Of a stretch of 11,333 bases of DNA, positions 8,487 through 11,333 are shown piece after piece. Made by a program: the position numbers and the translations under genes. Within the stretch, counting starts at the first letter, position 1. Each line of letters starts with the position of its first letter. This DNA is from Physocladia obscura (lineage: Eukaryota > Chytridiomycota > Chytridiomycetes > Chytridiales > Chytriomycetaceae). The notes under the pieces were generated by a model. That model had not been told where the DNA came from. It saw only the letters and a list, made by a program, of their open reading frames with translations, and ran no database searches. The stretch spans positions 1-11,333 of the forward strand of contig JADGJH010001204.1 of assembly GCA_027596945.1 (NCBI GenBank), written 5' to 3'.

Positions 8487-8532
8487 GTTTAATTGTTTTC
8501 ATCATGACTTTTCTTTATATTCTTTGTTTCAG
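8487..8532 (+). other. Relic intron in the MFS pseudogene (about 46 bp)
   Basis: It runs from GTTTAA to TTTCAG between the helix ending I-G-S-F-I-D and the W-Q-F-L-T-I-M-Q helix. Splicing as drawn leaves the two sides out of phase by one base, so either a base has been lost or the boundary has moved. Confidence 0.45.
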
Positions 8533-8612
8533 TGGCAATTTCTGACAATTATGCAAATGGTCTTTTCTGTCTGGATTATTATTGCCCTGCCATTTATTTC
8601 TAAGTCACCAAA

Positions 8613-8668
8613 GTAAGTTTTACCTTGAATTTTTTTGGCCAAGTTGTTTTGTGTTTTTGGACTTGCAG
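8613..8668 (+). other. Relic intron in the MFS pseudogene (56 bp)
   Basis: The donor GTAAGT and acceptor TTGCAG are both near consensus. It separates the S-P element from the L-V-S-K-G-R loop. The joined frame meets a stop, which agrees with decay of the gene. Confidence 0.6.
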
Positions 8669-9391
8669 ATAGAAAGAACCCTGGTGAGCAAAGGCAGAGA
8701 AAAAAAAGCCAAAAAGGTTGCATATGAGTGGGTTGGATGCAATATTGCAAGCAAGCAGCTAGTTCAAGAACAGATTGCAGAACTCTGCAAATCTCTTGCT
8801 GGTGCCCCAAAGAATCAATCTTTGAAGTTTACAAGATGATGCACCTCTGGTCAACAAAGAACACATCATGCCAAATATTTATCATGATCATAACTAATGC
8901 TGTTATCAACTTACTCAATGCTGGAACAACTGGCAGAATTATTGCCACACTTATTTATGAACAGATTGGGGTTGGTAGCAGCCACCAAAAAACTGTAATC
9001 AATTTAGGAACCACTTTGTCAATTATTGTTAGATGCATTGCTCCTCTGTATATGAATATTTAGGGTTGCTGTAGAACTTAAATGATTCGTAAATTGGAGT
9101 TATTGCCAAATACTCTTATTTGTATATTATCTCCATTTTCTTGGGTACAATCTACTCTACTCTGCCAACTTATATTAAGCTTTTGTTTGAGGCTGAGCTG
9201 ATTGCTCCTGGTCAATTGTAGCAACCATCAAATTTTCTTGGAAACTCCGAATTGCCAACATATTTGACAGCTTCAGGCTTCGACACTGCAATGCAAGACA
9301 ACTGTGCAAAGAGCAAAGCATTGAGCAACTTTACACTGAAGCCTTCAACTGGTATTCTGCAATTGATACTCGTAAATTTTGGATTGTGCAG

Positions 9392-9453
9392 GTACGTTTA
9401 TTTTTCCAAACTGGATTTTTAAGGTGTACTTAAAAACTTCTACTAAAAAACAG
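9392..9453 (+). other. Intron in the MFS pseudogene (62 bp)
   Basis: It runs from GTACGT to AACAG with a TACTAAA branch-like site at 9441-9447, six bases before the acceptor. Removing it joins F-W-I-V-Q to G-Y-I-L-I-F-W in frame, directly before P-E-T-R. Length and branch motif match the ABC gene introns, so both genes were shaped by the same splicing machinery. Confidence 0.75.
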
Positions 9454-9943
9454 GGTTACATTTTGATCTTCTGGGGACTTCACTGGTTCATCATGCCAGA
9501 AACTAGAAGTTGTACTTTGGAAGAATTTGACAAAATCTTCCACCACCTGAGTCCTATGTATACTGAATGGTTCCACAATAACAGTGGTGAAGTCAATTAT
9601 GTCAAGCAATTTTTCAACTTGCTGAAAGAAAAAGAGGTGGAATCTGGGGAACTGCTTCCTATCAAGGTGTAAGTGAATTTTATAAGCAATGGAGAAAATA
9701 AATTTGTATGGAGCCTTCATATGTTTTGTTTCTTGTTTATATTTTGAAACTGGAGTGCATATTCACTACTTCTACAATTCTCAAATTGTGTTTATCACCT
9801 CACAACTAGAACCATGTATTTTTTTTCTCCAAACTGCGACATAAATATAAATTAAATTTAAAACTCATTCTAAGTTGATGCAAAACCTTTAAAGTAAAGT
9901 TTTGATTTATTAAAACTAGTTCAATAAGCATTGAGATGATGGT

Positions 9944-10040
9944 CCTTTATTTTTCTCTTTTTTTCTTTATTTTTTCTTTAAATACCAACTTATGGTAAGT
10001 GTCTTTGCTTTCTTTTTTTTCTTTTTTTTTATTTGATTTT
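9944..10040 (+). repeat. T-rich low-complexity tract
   Basis: Runs of T, broken by C and A, form two pyrimidine-rich blocks (9944-9980 and 10010-10040). This is simple sequence, and no other signal is visible in it. Confidence 0.7.
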
Positions 10041-10999
10041 ATTTCATGTTTTTAATAAAATCAGCTTTTGGGGTGTTATGGCAGCATTCCCAGCTACCCA
10101 TGTTTTAAATCTTTTTTGAATGATTGACTCTAACTGGTTTAACACTTATCCAAGTTGGGTAACTATAATAAGCTAATTATAAAGTATAAACTGATGAAGA
10201 ACAGTATTTGGATCCTATCTTAAACAAACAATTACATTTACTTTCTAGAGATGGTGATGTGGTGTGCAGAGAATAGCAGATTGGGGATTTGGACTGAGGT
10301 TGCAATTCAGTAATGATTTCTCCTTTATTGTCATCAACAAACTAATCTGGAAATAGTGGTGGTGTTGCGTCAAGAGCACTGGCCTCCATTATCTGTTGAA
10401 TAGAGTTGGAATTCATGAGAAAAGAGTTGTCAGAACTACAAGTTATCAATTTTTGATAGTTTTTGTACTGCTGTGGGTTTCACTATTTATAGTGCATTTA
10501 CCACTGCTTGGGAATTTTCCCTTTAGAAAAATGGTAAAAATGTTGAATCCTGTGGAGGCTGATTCACTTGAACTGGTAGAATTGGCACAGTAAATAAAGT
10601 ATAATTTAGTTTAGAATCTTATTATTTATTTATTTTTAATAATAGAACTACTTTTAAATGCCCGATTCTGTGCCTCAAAATAAAACTTTTGTGCCTCATT
10701 TCTAATGTGAAAGACAAAGTTGGAACATTTAATTCCTATTCTTGAATTTTCCTGTGCATAAATAAACTTTACATTCTTTCACAGTTATCTAATAAATAAT
10801 CTTTCTATTTTCAATTCCATATTAAATAATATTTAACATTTATTCAGCTTGCATAACATCAATAGGATGATGTGACAGTTTTCTAAAGTTATTTCTAAAT
10901 GGCTCATTTTTAATGGTAGCATTTCAATGGTCTGTTTATTTTCATTTGCCAATCAAACAAATTTGTCAATTGAAAAAAATTGACTATATTGGGAGACTT

Positions 11000-11105
11000 C
11001 CAAAATGAACCTAACCACAAAACCAAATGCTTTTGGTTTGGGGCCAACGGCAGTTTGGTTTACATTTTTAGTCCAAATCATACCACCAAAAATGAACCAA
11101 ACCAC
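11000..11105 (+). repeat. Imperfect CCAA-rich direct repeat pair with a small hairpin between
   Basis: The stretch at 11000-11018 (CCAAAATGAACCTAACCAC) recurs at 11086-11105 with one extra A and one substitution, 86 bases apart. Between them, 11020-11027 and 11032-11039 form a perfect 8-bp stem with a 4-base loop. The origin is unknown. Confidence 0.55.
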
Positions 11106-11333
11106 CAGCCAAGCCAACATTGTATTCTTCATACTATGTTGCATCCACATTTGGAATTTATTCAGTTTTCTTTGAACAACCAATAAAAACGCAATAATAC
11201 TTGAAAATATACTTTTTTTAATAAATAACAGTTCAATATTTACAGCATCATAATCAGCTTTATATTTGATTATTAATCTTTCCCTCCATTTGAAATGCAT
11301 TATTTATTTTTATTTTATTTTATTTCATTAATA

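Larger units (their letters stand above)
7933..9672 (+). pseudogene. MFS sugar transporter pseudogene (Lac12-like sugar porter)
   Basis: The family has 12 membrane helices and imports sugars by proton symport or facilitated diffusion. Recognisable pieces in order: a possible N-terminal part (7933-8088); helices 2-4 (about 8090-8345) with F-L-I-G-N-I-I-A-F-I-G; the Y-A-N-E-L-A-Y-P loop (8399-8422, compare Y-x-x-E-x-A-x-P); a helix ending before a S-P element (8533-8612, compare P-E-S-P-R); the cytoplasmic loop with L-V-S-K-G-R-E-K (about 8684); helix 7 with Y-E-Q-I-G-V (8956-8973); F-E-A-E-L-I-A-P (9187-9210, compare Y-x-x-E-x-x-P); and the final P-E-T-R-S-C-T-L-E-E (9496-9525, compare P-E-T-K-G-x-T-L-E-E). 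Defects: a frameshift at about 8190-8203 in the D-R-x-G-R-R loop, a frameshift near 8836, stops at 9061 and 9220, a damaged donor near 8350, and too little sequence (about 9061-9094) for helix 8 and its G-R-R loop. The last donor-like GTAAGT (9669-9674) hints at a lost 3' exon. Confidence 0.78.
9673..11333. other. AT-rich region without a recognisable gene
   Basis: I see no conserved protein, rRNA or convincing tRNA. Contents: pyrimidine-rich low-complexity sequence at about 9944-10040, a weak tRNA-promoter-like stretch at 10357-10420, and a short pair of CCAA-rich direct repeats at 11000-11105. The minus-strand frame at 10953-11300 (115 codons) crosses that repeat and looks like chance. CpG is nearly absent. 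Confidence 0.65.

Noticed and set aside
10357..10420. tRNA or tRNA-derived SINE: A-box-like TTGCGTCAAGAGC and B-box-like GAGTTGGAATTC at a reasonable distance.
   Set aside because: The acceptor, anticodon and T stems do not pair, and there is no visible repeat partner. Short box matches are expected by chance. A covariance-model scan would settle it.
10396..10593. Plus-strand frame of 65 codons with a hydrophobic centre.
   Set aside because: T-rich DNA gives hydrophobic chance frames. No family resemblance, no clear start context, and neighbours are non-coding.
11011..11110. Telomere-like CCTAA or CCAAA repeat.
   Set aside because: Only a single CCTAA occurs and the CCAA units are irregular. 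There is no tandem array.
10953..11300. Minus-strand frame of 115 codons.
   Set aside because: It spans the CCAA-rich direct repeats and AT-rich sequence, and its composition looks like translated repeat. No domain is visible.
1..11333. CRISPR array, operon-type defence system, phage or bacterial features.
   Set aside because: No regularly spaced repeats, no ribosome-binding sites ahead of clustered genes, and clear spliceosomal introns.

Overview
The window is eukaryotic DNA. Its longest gene only makes a full-length protein after removal of five short GT-AG introns (55-70 bp). Similar introns, some with a TACTAAA-like branch site, occur in a second, decayed gene. Small introns, AT richness, a Ste6/MDR-type ABC transporter and a Lac12-like sugar-porter relic fit a fungus or fungus-like protist. 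I cannot name the species. The ABC gene reads with the standard code.

Layout. Positions 1-102 are a fragment of an IS630/Tc1-like transposase on the minus strand. It is directly repeated at 7543-7617 with a 27-bp in-frame length difference. Positions about 103-1520 are a broken pogo/Tigger-like (DDE_1) transposase relic on the plus strand; its three catalytic Asp codons survive in three different frames. Positions 1700-5637 hold the one apparently intact gene: a six-exon ABCB-type full transporter of 1205 residues (TMD-NBD-TMD-NBD). Positions 5643-7540 are AT-rich and hold no recognisable gene. Positions 7543-7918 are a longer relic of the IS630-like transposase, minus strand. Positions about 7933-9672 are a plus-strand MFS sugar-transporter pseudogene that still carries recognisable introns. 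Positions 9673-11333 are AT-rich and I see no gene there.

The window combines one probably working transporter gene with decayed transposons and a decayed permease. Nothing shows that the genes work as a system, and I did not find a convincing novel multi-gene system. The best leads are inside the ABC protein: both departures from consensus nucleotide-binding motifs fall on the same predicted composite ATP site, and NBD2 stops just after its H-loop. Another lead is a sharp CpG boundary: there is no CpG from 5901 to 7312 and only about fifteen from 5901 to the window end, whereas the ABC half is CpG-rich.
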